In this document: positions 1-6,633 of the stretch, piece after piece
Layout: every line of letters starts with the position of its first letter
Numbering within the stretch: position 1 is the first letter of the stretch
Assembly (NCBI GenBank): GCA_964370715.1
Contig: CAYJKJ010000005.1
Location: 60,901 to 124,900, forward strand
Origin: CAYJAY01 sp964370715
GTDB lineage: Bacteria > Bacillota > Clostridia > Oscillospirales > Ruminococcaceae
Direction: 5' to 3'
DNA: 64,000 bases
Program-made: the position numbers and the translations under genes
Notes under the pieces: generated by a model
Told to the model about the DNA's origin: nothing
The model's database searches: none
Seen by the model: the letters and a program-made list of their open reading frames with translations, nothing else

Positions 1-391
1 GTTCCGAAAGCGAGGCGGTTGCGGAATGGCGCAGTTTGTCGATCTCGTCGTTGATTGCGCTGTCTTTTTCGATATAGGTGTCGGTGTTTGGTATATACGC
101 TTCGGGTTGGTAATAGTCGTAGTAGGAGACGAAATATTCAACGGCGTTTTCCGGAAACAGCTGTTTAAATTCAGAGCAAAGCTGGGCGGCGAGCGTTTTG
201 TTATGCGCCAAAACGAGGGTTGGGCGGTTGGTGTTGGCGATGATGTTCGCCATCGTGAACGTTTTTCCGGAACCCGTTATGCCCATAAGGGTCTGTTCCC
301 GCTTTCCCTCTAAAATTCCCCGAGAAAGCTTTTCGATAGCCTGGGGTTGATCCCCCATCGGCTTGTATTCCGAAACTAATTTAAAATCCAT
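1..391 (-). CDS. uvrB: UvrB, excinuclease ABC subunit B (5' end only)
   Basis: UvrB is the DNA-loading helicase-like subunit of nucleotide excision repair, working with UvrA and UvrC. The minus strand from 391 reads MDFKLVSEYKPMGDQPQAIE and continues open through base 1, so about 130 N-terminal residues are present and the rest lies outside the window. The Walker A motif GITGSGKTFTMAN (about residues 37-49) and the beta-hairpin signature YFVSYYDYYQPEAYIP are diagnostic for UvrB. An AAGGAA ribosome binding site lies about 11 bases upstream of the ATG. It is transcribed away from the next gene, and the intergenic region carries a LexA-like box, as expected for an SOS gene. Identity is very secure. 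Confidence 0.97.
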   Translation of the reverse strand, partial: MDFKLVSEYKPMGDQPQAIEKLSRGILEGKREQTLMGITGSGKTFTMANIIANTNRPTLVLAHNKTLAAQLCSEFKQLFPENAVEYFVSYYDYYQPEAYIPNTDTYIEKDSAINDEIDKLRHSATASLSE

Positions 392-458
392 CTATTTAAT
401 ATGTTCCTTGTCTTTAATAAATAAAAATAACATAGAATTTTCTATGAAAACAGCAAAA

Positions 459-504
459 CAAATATATGTTTGTTTTATTATACCACATTTATTTTATAAT
501 ACAA
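459..504 (-). promoter_or_regulatory. uvrB promoter with LexA/SOS-like box
   Basis: On the minus strand TTGTAT (504-499), a 16-base spacer and TATAAT (482-477) preceded by TGG form a good SigA promoter with an extended -10. Directly downstream, at 459-472, lies CAAATATATGTTTG, which matches 11 of 14 positions of the Gram-positive LexA box CGAACATATGTTCG and would cover the expected transcription start. LexA control is inferred from that match and from the known SOS behaviour of uvrB. Confidence 0.6.
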
Positions 505-592
505 TATAACAACCGGATTTTCCAAATATAACTTTTTTAAAGGGCTGTTTGATAAATATGTTAATTTAAAGCTTTTTAAAAGGTATTGCCTG

Positions 593-621
593 TTGACATA
601 ACGATTAGTTGGGGATATATT
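593..621 (+). promoter_or_regulatory. SigA promoter of the 655 gene
   Basis: TTGACA (593-598), a 17-base spacer and TATATT (616-621) form a near-consensus promoter. Because it lies downstream of the in-frame TTG at 586, it rules that codon out as the start of the following gene and favours ATG 655. Confidence 0.75.
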
Positions 622-654
622 TATATTAAAATACAGGAAAGATTGTTAAAGATT

Positions 655-1119
655 ATGAAACAACCGAAATATATAACAGAGTTTTTAAGTTGGGTTTTGT
701 TTTGGGTTGGGGTTTTGTTTTTCTCGTCTTCAATGGCGGTTAACGTTGCAATCTCAAATTCAAACGATATCTTGATGTTGACAAAGCTTGCGACGGCTTA
801 TGATGTTTTAATAATGGTGTTTTATGTTGCTATTTTTTCAAGCACGTTTTTGCGGTTTATCGTTAAAACAAAAGAGAGAACCTTTGCTTCAACCCTCGAA
901 GAAGGAACAGAGGTCGAGGGGGAAGTTTTAGAAATTCTGAACTTAAAATGGTTGCGAAACAAACAGCCGTTTCCCATCAAGATAGTCTATAGCTATAGTT
1001 TGTTTGGGGAACAGCATCTAGCTAAAAGCCATATATTATGGGATATAACCGACATAGACGAGGGGGATATTATATATGTTTATGTTGGCAAAACCGGAGC
1101 GTCTGCCGTTGATTTATGA
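655..1119 (+). CDS. small two-helix membrane protein, unknown
   Basis: A 154-residue protein I do not recognise. Two hydrophobic segments (about residues 11-32 and 47-67) are followed by a soluble C-terminal half rich in alternating hydrophobic residues. That half contains EGEVLEIL, KIVYSYSLFG and a closing YVYVGKTGASAVDL, which together suggest a small beta-barrel domain, as in DUF3592-type proteins. ATG 655 is chosen because the open frame upstream passes through the promoter at 593-621; AGGAAAG (635-641) is the likely ribosome binding site, at a rather long spacing. It stands alone between uvrB and the ion channel gene. No function can be assigned. Confidence 0.7.
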   Translation: MKQPKYITEFLSWVLFWVGVLFFSSSMAVNVAISNSNDILMLTKLATAYDVLIMVFYVAIFSSTFLRFIVKTKERTFASTLEEGTEVEGEVLEILNLKWLRNKQPFPIKIVYSYSLFGEQHLAKSHILWDITDIDEGDIIYVYVGKTGASAVDL

Positions 1120-1280
1120 TTATAAATTTAAAATATAAATTTTCTTTTTTTGTTGCTATATCTTTTAAAATTAAATATGATATTTTTTTTCAATTTTAAA
1201 CTAAAAAAAGCTACACATTATGTTGAATTTGTGGTAAAATTAAGAGCAAACTAAAAAATGTATAAGCGGAGGTAAGAGAT

Positions 1281-3131
1281 ATGGAGAAGGGACATTTTAC
1301 AGAAAAACTACGATACAAATTTGATAACCTAATGGCAAAGGGCGCAGTTGCGCTTGTTGGGATGTTGTTTCTTGCAACAGCGGCAGTTATTCTTTTAGCG
1401 GGGATAGTTGCAGTTGTTTTTGGCAACGGAACGCTTGGTGAAAACGTTTGGGCCAGCATTATGCACACAATCGATGCAGGAACAATTACGGGAACCGAAA
1501 CAAGGAATTTGCCGTTTTTGATCATCATGTCGATCGTTACATTGTGTGGGCTTTTTGTAACGAGTATTTTAATCGGTATTATAACAACAGGGTTTGAGGA
1601 AAAACTCAACACTCTAAGAAAAGGTAACTCAAAAGTTATCGAAAAAAACCACGTTGTTATTTTGGGATTCAACGAAAGCATCTACACGATTATTTCGGAA
1701 CTCGTTATTGCTAACGAAAACAAAAAAAGACCGTGTATTGTTGTTCTTTCGGAACAGGATAAAGAAACGGTTGAACTTGCTATTGCAGAACAAGTTGACC
1801 TTAAAAACACGAGGGTTATCTGTAGAACGGGAAGCATAACCGATAGCTTTATGCTTAAACAATGCTCAATTAGCCATAGCCGTTCGATCATAATCAACGA
1901 ACAAAATGACTTTATGACAACCAAAGCTATTTTGGCTATCAATAGCTATTTGAAAGAAAACAGTTCTTCGAAATTCTATCCCCACATCGTTGCAACGCTT
2001 AACGAACAAGAAAACTTTGCGGCTGCCGAGATAGCGGGGGAAGGCAACGTTGAACTGATATTGATAACCGATGCGATTTCGAGGATTATCGCTCAAACTT
2101 GCAGACAACCCGGTATATCAAACGTTTTGATAGAGCTTTTCAACTATGACGGAAGTGAGCTTTATTTTGAAAATTTTGAGACCCTTGCGGGCAGAAGTTT
2201 TGCCGAAGTTTTGAATATGTTTGAACACGCAACGGTTCTAGGTTTTAAAAGAGAGAGCAAGATATTCTTGAACCCCGATAAAAATCAAAACCTTATATCG
2301 GGGGATAAAGTTCTTCTTCTTGTCGAAGATGATGGCATGGCAAAACCGCTATCACAAGCTAAAGTTGTTGAGGACATCGAAAGCAAACGTTCCGACCATA
2401 AAGTTGAGATAGGAAAACGAAACATTCTTGTTCTTGGAGCAAACGAAAAATCAAAAGCAATTTTAACCGAACTCGACAACTATCTTGCTAGCGGTTCGCT
2501 TGTAACGGTAGCGACCGAGCAAAAACTTGCGATACAGGACGAAATTCAAGATAACTTTAAAAATATCTCGATTAAATGGATCGAATGCGACATTAACTCT
2601 CGTTTGGTTTTGAACCAACTAACAGAACAGTCGTTTGACCATCTCTTGCTACTTAGCGATGACGAAATCGACCCCGAAACTTCCGACGCTATGACGCTTA
2701 TGAAGCTTATACACCTTAGAGACATAGCGCAAAAACACGGGAAGAAATTTGACATAACCAGCGAAATCAAAAACGAAACAAACCAAAAACTAGCTCGTGT
2801 TGCAAAGGTTAACGACCTGGTTGTTGGAACAAGCATAGTTAATCTTATCCTTTCGCAGATTTCAGAAAACAGGGATCTTTCAACGGTGTTCAAAGAAATC
2901 CTTCATGTTGATGGTTCAGAGATACATATTAGAAAAGCCGAAAACTATGTTAAACTAAACACCGAGATGGATTTCTATGATGTAACGGAACTTGCGAAAG
3001 ACCAAAATGAAATCGCTATTGGATATAAAAAACAACGTGGGGATAGCTTTGAGATCGTAACAAATCCGGCGAAGTCCCAAAAGATAACGTTTAGCGCTAG
3101 CGACTATATCATTGTTTTGGCAACAGATTAA
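1281..3131 (+). CDS. CASTOR/POLLUX-type ion channel with RCK-like domains
   Basis: A 616-residue membrane channel-like protein. A first transmembrane helix (about 20-47) and a second (about 77-102) flank a short pore segment containing DAGT (65-68). This is followed by two Rossmann-type regulatory (RCK-like) domains starting at HVVILGFNES (about 124) and NILVLGANEKS (about 379). This layout is that of the CASTOR/POLLUX channel family, whose plant members conduct cations in the nuclear envelope; bacterial relatives are presumed ligand-gated cation channels. A GGAGGT site lies at about 1268, 7 bases before ATG. It is monocistronic by spacing. Ion selectivity is not readable from the sequence. 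A TrkH/TrkA potassium system is encoded separately at 56549-58853. Confidence 0.85.
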   Translation: MEKGHFTEKLRYKFDNLMAKGAVALVGMLFLATAAVILLAGIVAVVFGNGTLGENVWASIMHTIDAGTITGTETRNLPFLIIMSIVTLCGLFVTSILIGIITTGFEEKLNTLRKGNSKVIEKNHVVILGFNESIYTIISELVIANENKKRPCIVVLSEQDKETVELAIAEQVDLKNTRVICRTGSITDSFMLKQCSISHSRSIIINEQNDFMTTKAILAINSYLKENSSSKFYPHIVATLNEQENFAAAEIAGEGNVELILITDAISRIIAQTCRQPGISNVLIELFNYDGSELYFENFETLAGRSFAEVLNMFEHATVLGFKRESKIFLNPDKNQNLISGDKVLLLVEDDGMAKPLSQAKVVEDIESKRSDHKVEIGKRNILVLGANEKSKAILTELDNYLASGSLVTVATEQKLAIQDEIQDNFKNISIKWIECDINSRLVLNQLTEQSFDHLLLLSDDEIDPETSDAMTLMKLIHLRDIAQKHGKKFDITSEIKNETNQKLARVAKVNDLVVGTSIVNLILSQISENRDLSTVFKEILHVDGSEIHIRKAENYVKLNTEMDFYDVTELAKDQNEIAIGYKKQRGDSFEIVTNPAKSQKITFSASDYIIVLATD

Positions 3132-3158
3132 TTTTAATTTAGATAAAAGGTTGAAAGT

Positions 3159-3251
3159 TTGAAAAACAACTACAACTACAAACGAAGCGAGTGTGGACGA
3201 GACCATGCCACATTTCATAGATTTTTGCGCAAGAAAGGAGCATGGTCATAA
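3159..3251 (+). CDS. possible 30-residue leader ORF, translationally coupled
   Basis: A TTG-started frame, LKNNYNYKRSECGRD... to ...FLRKKGAWS, has AAAAGG (3145-3150) eight bases upstream. It ends with TAA at 3249-3251, two bases before the ATG at 3254 of the next gene. Such stop-start spacing is typical of translational coupling and would explain why the GGAG at 3237-3240 is 13 bases from ATG 3254. The peptide is strongly basic and matches nothing I know. It could equally be chance, since it is short and uses a weak start. Confidence 0.3.
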   Translation: MKNNYNYKRSECGRDHATFHRFLRKKGAWS

Positions 3252-3253
3252 CG

Positions 3254-4510
3254 ATGGCAAAAACCATATTAAAATCAATTGCCGTTGTTGTCGCTCTTTG
3301 TGTTTTGTATACGCTTTTGTTGACGATAGTTTTTATACCGTCTAACGAAAGCGTTGCAAAATATGCGGAGCTTGCGATGCAACGGTTTTCAGAGCAACCG
3401 GTATACCCCATAGGCTACACGATAAACGAAACCGATATCCTAGTCGATAATTTTAGCGAAAGCCTTATGATTATGGCAACGATAAAGGACGACGGGAAAA
3501 ACCCCTTTGAAGCGGGGCTATCCCCCAGCGAAAGGCTTCATTATTGGGACGGATATTTAGTTCTGCTCCGACCGGCGCTTAGCGTTATGTCGTATTCGTC
3601 ATTCAAGTATTTAAACGCAATTTTGATGCTTTGCCTTTTTGTTGTTTCGATGGCTTTGCTTAAGAAACATCTCAACGCTTTGGTGGCGTTTTCGTTTGCT
3701 GTTGCTGTCTCGATGTGTTATATGTCGGTCGTTGCGATGTCGATGCATTATTTCCAAGTGTTTGTCATCATGTTTCTTGCGGTTATATTTGTTTTGACCT
3801 ATCATAACAAATTGAAGACGGGGAAAGTTTTATCGCCGTTTTTTTGTTATGTGTTTTTAATAATAGGGTCGCTGACAAGCTTTTTCGATATCCTTTCAAC
3901 CCCGATTATAACGATAGGTTTTCCGCTAGCAGTAGCGGTTATGTTGCTTTGTCAAACAAAACAACATAGCTTTTCAAACATAGCTTTGTTTGTCGTTGTT
4001 ATGTCGGCGTTTTGGGGATTTGGATATGCCGCAACGTGGGCGGTTAAATGGATAATCGCCGGAATAGCTTTTGGCGGAGATGTCTTTTCGTATGTTACCG
4101 ACAAGTTTTTGTTCTATGGAGCGCAAAACGAAAAGTATCCAACTTCATACGAACAAAGCTATATCTATGATGTATTGAAAAACAATGCAGTTCTTTACTT
4201 TAACCAAACGGCGGTTGCATTTTACAGCATCGTTTCGGCGGTGTTTTTGGGGTTGTCGCTTGTTTTTCGCAAGACAAAAAAACAGTTGGTTTCCCAACTG
4301 CCGCTTATATTTATCGCCCTTTATCCATTTGTTTGGTATTTCATAGGGGATAACCATTCCAACATCCATTCGTTTTTTACATTTAGAACGATGTCGGTTT
4401 TCGGATTTGCTTTTTTGTCATTTCTGGCGTTTTGTGTAGATTATGAAAAACTAAAGCAATGTTTTTTTGATAACAAGATAATCCAATATTTAAAGAAAAC
4501 CACAAAATAA
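3254..4510 (+). CDS. polytopic membrane protein, GT-C-like, unknown
   Basis: A 418-residue protein with an N-terminal transmembrane helix, an acidic outer loop of about 75 residues (including DNFSES and LHYWDGYLVLLRP), then about nine further hydrophobic helices. One long loop after the first helix with acidic residues, followed by many helices, is the general plan of GT-C lipid-linked-sugar glycosyltransferases, but no family-specific motif is recognised. An in-frame ATG at 3242 is only one base from the GGAG site, so 3254 is preferred. The sequence after it reads MAKTILKSIAVVVALCVLY. It sits alone between the ion channel and the yicC operon promoter. Confidence 0.7.
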   Translation: MAKTILKSIAVVVALCVLYTLLLTIVFIPSNESVAKYAELAMQRFSEQPVYPIGYTINETDILVDNFSESLMIMATIKDDGKNPFEAGLSPSERLHYWDGYLVLLRPALSVMSYSSFKYLNAILMLCLFVVSMALLKKHLNALVAFSFAVAVSMCYMSVVAMSMHYFQVFVIMFLAVIFVLTYHNKLKTGKVLSPFFCYVFLIIGSLTSFFDILSTPIITIGFPLAVAVMLLCQTKQHSFSNIALFVVVMSAFWGFGYAATWAVKWIIAGIAFGGDVFSYVTDKFLFYGAQNEKYPTSYEQSYIYDVLKNNAVLYFNQTAVAFYSIVSAVFLGLSLVFRKTKKQLVSQLPLIFIALYPFVWYFIGDNHSNIHSFFTFRTMSVFGFAFLSFLAFCVDYEKLKQCFFDNKIIQYLKKTTK

Positions 4511-4553
4511 ATGAGAATTTTAATAAAATAGCGATAATTTAACAGATTTGTCA

Positions 4554-4583
4554 TTGACTTTTATAACCGCTTAATTGTAGAAT
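4554..4583 (+). promoter_or_regulatory. SigA promoter of the yicC-remA-gmk operon
   Basis: TTGACT (4554-4559), an 18-base spacer and TAGAAT (4578-4583). It is the only good promoter seen before the closely packed housekeeping genes that follow. Confidence 0.6.
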
Positions 4584-4630
4584 TATATATTACAATACAT
4601 TAATAAAAATAAGAAATGTGGTGGGCTATC

Positions 4631-5509
4631 ATGATTAACAGCATGACGGGTTTCGGGCGAAGTTCAAACACGTTAAACGGTCGAGACATAACGGTCGAGA
4701 TTAAAAGCGTTAACCACAGATATTTTGAAACATCTGTCAGAACCGCAAGAAGCTATAGTTTTCTTGAAGACAAGATAAAAGCTTTTTTGCAATCTAAGCT
4801 TTCTCGAGGAAAGATAGATGTTGGGCTGATGATAGTTTCAAAACAAGACACGGGTTTTGTTGTTGAACCAAACATTCAAGCCGCAAAAGGGTATCTTGAT
4901 GCGCTTAAAGCAATTGCTCAAGAGCTTAATTTGAAGATGGATGAAAACATCTCACAAATAGCGAGATATCCCGATATATTCACGGTGTCGCAAGCGTTGC
5001 CCGATGAAGATATGTTGTGGGGTGATGTTAAATCGGTTTTGGAAGCTGCGCTCGATAGATTTTTGGATATGCGCAAAAACGAGGGCGAACGGTTGGTCGA
5101 GGATATATTATCTCGGTTGGTGTTGCTTGAAAATCTTCTGTTGACCATCGAAGCCGACAACGAAGGACGCCACGAAAGATATCGAGAAAAGCTGTTTTTG
5201 AAGATGAAAAAAATTCTTGAAGAAAAAGATATCGATGAAAACAGGATATTGCTTGAAGCGGCGCTTTATGCTGATAGATACGCAGTTGAAGAGGAAACGG
5301 TTCGTTTAAGAAGCCATATAAAACAGTTTAGAGAGATAGTTAAAACCAATGGCTCGGTTGGAAGAAAGCTTGATTTTTTAATTCAAGAATTCAATCGAGA
5401 GGTTAACACGATTGGTTCTAAATCCTCCGAAGTTGAAAACACAGCTGCGGTGGTGGAGATGAAAAGCGAGATAGAAAAAATTAGGGAACAGATCCAAAAC
5501 ATTGAGTAG
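4631..5509 (+). CDS. yicC: YicC/YloC family endoribonuclease
   Basis: A 292-residue YicC-family protein, a stress-linked endoribonuclease family universally paired with remA and gmk in Bacillota. The diagnostic N-terminus MINSMTGFGRS starts at ATG 4631; the in-frame ATG at 4616 would place GTGGTGGG inside the gene, while here it serves as ribosome binding site. The N-terminal YicC domain (about 1-155) is followed by the C-terminal DUF1732 domain, with the typical ending KLDFLIQEFNREVNTIGSKS (about 251-270) and ENTAAVVEMKSEIEKIREQ. It is the first gene of the run, ten bases before remA. Confidence 0.93.
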   Translation: MINSMTGFGRSSNTLNGRDITVEIKSVNHRYFETSVRTARSYSFLEDKIKAFLQSKLSRGKIDVGLMIVSKQDTGFVVEPNIQAAKGYLDALKAIAQELNLKMDENISQIARYPDIFTVSQALPDEDMLWGDVKSVLEAALDRFLDMRKNEGERLVEDILSRLVLLENLLLTIEADNEGRHERYREKLFLKMKKILEEKDIDENRILLEAALYADRYAVEEETVRLRSHIKQFREIVKTNGSVGRKLDFLIQEFNREVNTIGSKSSEVENTAAVVEMKSEIEKIREQIQNIE

Positions 5510-5518
5510 GAGAAGCTA

Positions 5519-5788
5519 ATGAGGCTTATTAACATAGGCTATGGAAACATGATTTCCGCAGATCGAGTTGTTGCGATAGTAGCTCCCGACAGCGCCCCCG
5601 TTAAAAGGATGATAAGGGAAGCCGCCGAGGGTGGATTATTGATAGATGCATCGTGTGGGAGAAAAACAAGGTCGGTTTTGGTTACCGACAGTTCCCACGT
5701 TGTGCTTTCGGCAATCGGAACAGAATCGGTTGCTTCAAGAATTTCAGAACAATCAGAACAGGCCGCAGGAGGTAGCGATGAAGTTTGA
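5519..5788 (+). CDS. remA: RemA, DUF370 DNA-binding regulator
   Basis: An 89-residue RemA/YlzA protein. In B. subtilis RemA is a ring-forming DNA-binding activator of biofilm matrix and osmoprotection genes. MRLINIGYGNMISADRVVAI followed by SAPVKRMI and the GLLIDASCGRKTRSVLVTDS block are hallmark family sequence. The start is preceded by AGGAG nine bases away. The 3' end overlaps the gmk start by 11 bases, so both are likely co-translated. Its last 12 or so residues (SEQSEQAAGGSDEV) are a variable tail that carries the gmk ribosome binding site. Confidence 0.95.
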   Translation: MRLINIGYGNMISADRVVAIVAPDSAPVKRMIREAAEGGLLIDASCGRKTRSVLVTDSSHVVLSAIGTESVASRISEQSEQAAGGSDEV

Positions 5789-6344
5789 TCAACGACGTTT
5801 AGTGGTGGTTTCGGGGCCTTCCGGTTGCGGAAAAGACACCGTAGTTAAAGAGCTTATCCGCATGAGAGAGGATATAACGGTTTCGGTTTCTTGCACAACA
5901 AGAGCGGTTCGTGGCGAAGAAAAACACGGCGTTAACTACTACTATATTTCAAAACAAGAGTTTGAACAACGCTTGGCAAAAGGGCGTATGTTGGAATACA
6001 CAGAATATGCCGAAAATTATTATGGAACACCGATGGATGAACTTGAGGAAAAGTTAACGGATGAACAAACCGTTATTTTGGTAATTGAAGTTAACGGAGC
6101 AAAACAGGTTAAAGCTATCTACCCGAATTCGCTTTTGGTTTTCATTATTCCACCGTCGCTTGAGGAGCTTGAACGAAGGCTTAAACTTCGGGCAACCGAG
6201 AACGACACACAGGTTGAAAAGCGCCTGAAAATTGCAGAAACCGAGCTTAAATCGCTTGCGGATTACGACATTGTTATCGAAAACGACGTGGTAGAATGTT
6301 GTGCGAAACGTCTTGCGGAAGCTATCGATGAATGGCAAAGTTAA
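5778..6344 (+). CDS. gmk: guanylate kinase
   Basis: Guanylate kinase phosphorylates GMP/dGMP to GDP/dGDP with ATP. The 188-residue protein has the P-loop GPSGCGKDT (about 13-21), the GMP-binding SCTTRAVRGEEKHGVNYYY block and the lid region. The usual P-loop is GPSGVGKGT; here Cys and Asp replace Val and Gly, a mild variation. ATG 5778 is chosen because AGGAGGT (5768-5773) lies at ideal spacing; a longer open frame from 5646 lies inside remA. The gene neighbourhood yicC-remA-gmk-rpoZ confirms identity. Confidence 0.95.
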   Translation: MKFDQRRLVVVSGPSGCGKDTVVKELIRMREDITVSVSCTTRAVRGEEKHGVNYYYISKQEFEQRLAKGRMLEYTEYAENYYGTPMDELEEKLTDEQTVILVIEVNGAKQVKAIYPNSLLVFIIPPSLEELERRLKLRATENDTQVEKRLKIAETELKSLADYDIVIENDVVECCAKRLAEAIDEWQS

Positions 6345-6386
6345 AAAAGATTTTAAACTATATTTAAATAACAGGAGATAAACTAA

Positions 6387-6581
6387 ATGCTGAAACCCGA
6401 AATTGCGAAACTATTGGATGAATGTGAAAGCTCATACAGCCTTGTTGTTGCTGTTGCTAAGCGTTCGAGAGATGTTGCGGCCAAAGCCGAAGAGACCAAG
6501 GAAGAACCATACGACAAACCTATTAACGTTGCTATTGATGAATTCGGTTCAAACAAGCTTAAGATTGTTGAAGGCGAATAA
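6387..6581 (+). CDS. rpoZ: RNA polymerase omega subunit
   Basis: A 64-residue omega subunit, which helps assemble RNA polymerase by chaperoning the beta' subunit. MLKPEIAKLLDECESSYSLV corresponds to the usual start MLxPSxxxLL..., and VAKRSRDVA is the conserved helix (family ARRARQL/VAKRAREI). AGGAGAT lies eight bases upstream. In B. subtilis coaBC lies between rpoZ and priA; here it is absent and priA follows after about 50 bases. Confidence 0.9.
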   Translation: MLKPEIAKLLDECESSYSLVVAVAKRSRDVAAKAEETKEEPYDKPINVAIDEFGSNKLKIVEGE

Positions 6582-6633
6582 TCAAGAGGCGATTTTCTAA
6601 GATGTCTTATTTCTACCAAGGGAGGTGGCGTGT

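Noticed and set aside
586..654. Earlier TTG start for the 655 gene
   Set aside because: A consensus promoter lies at 593-621, so this stretch is upstream of the transcript start.
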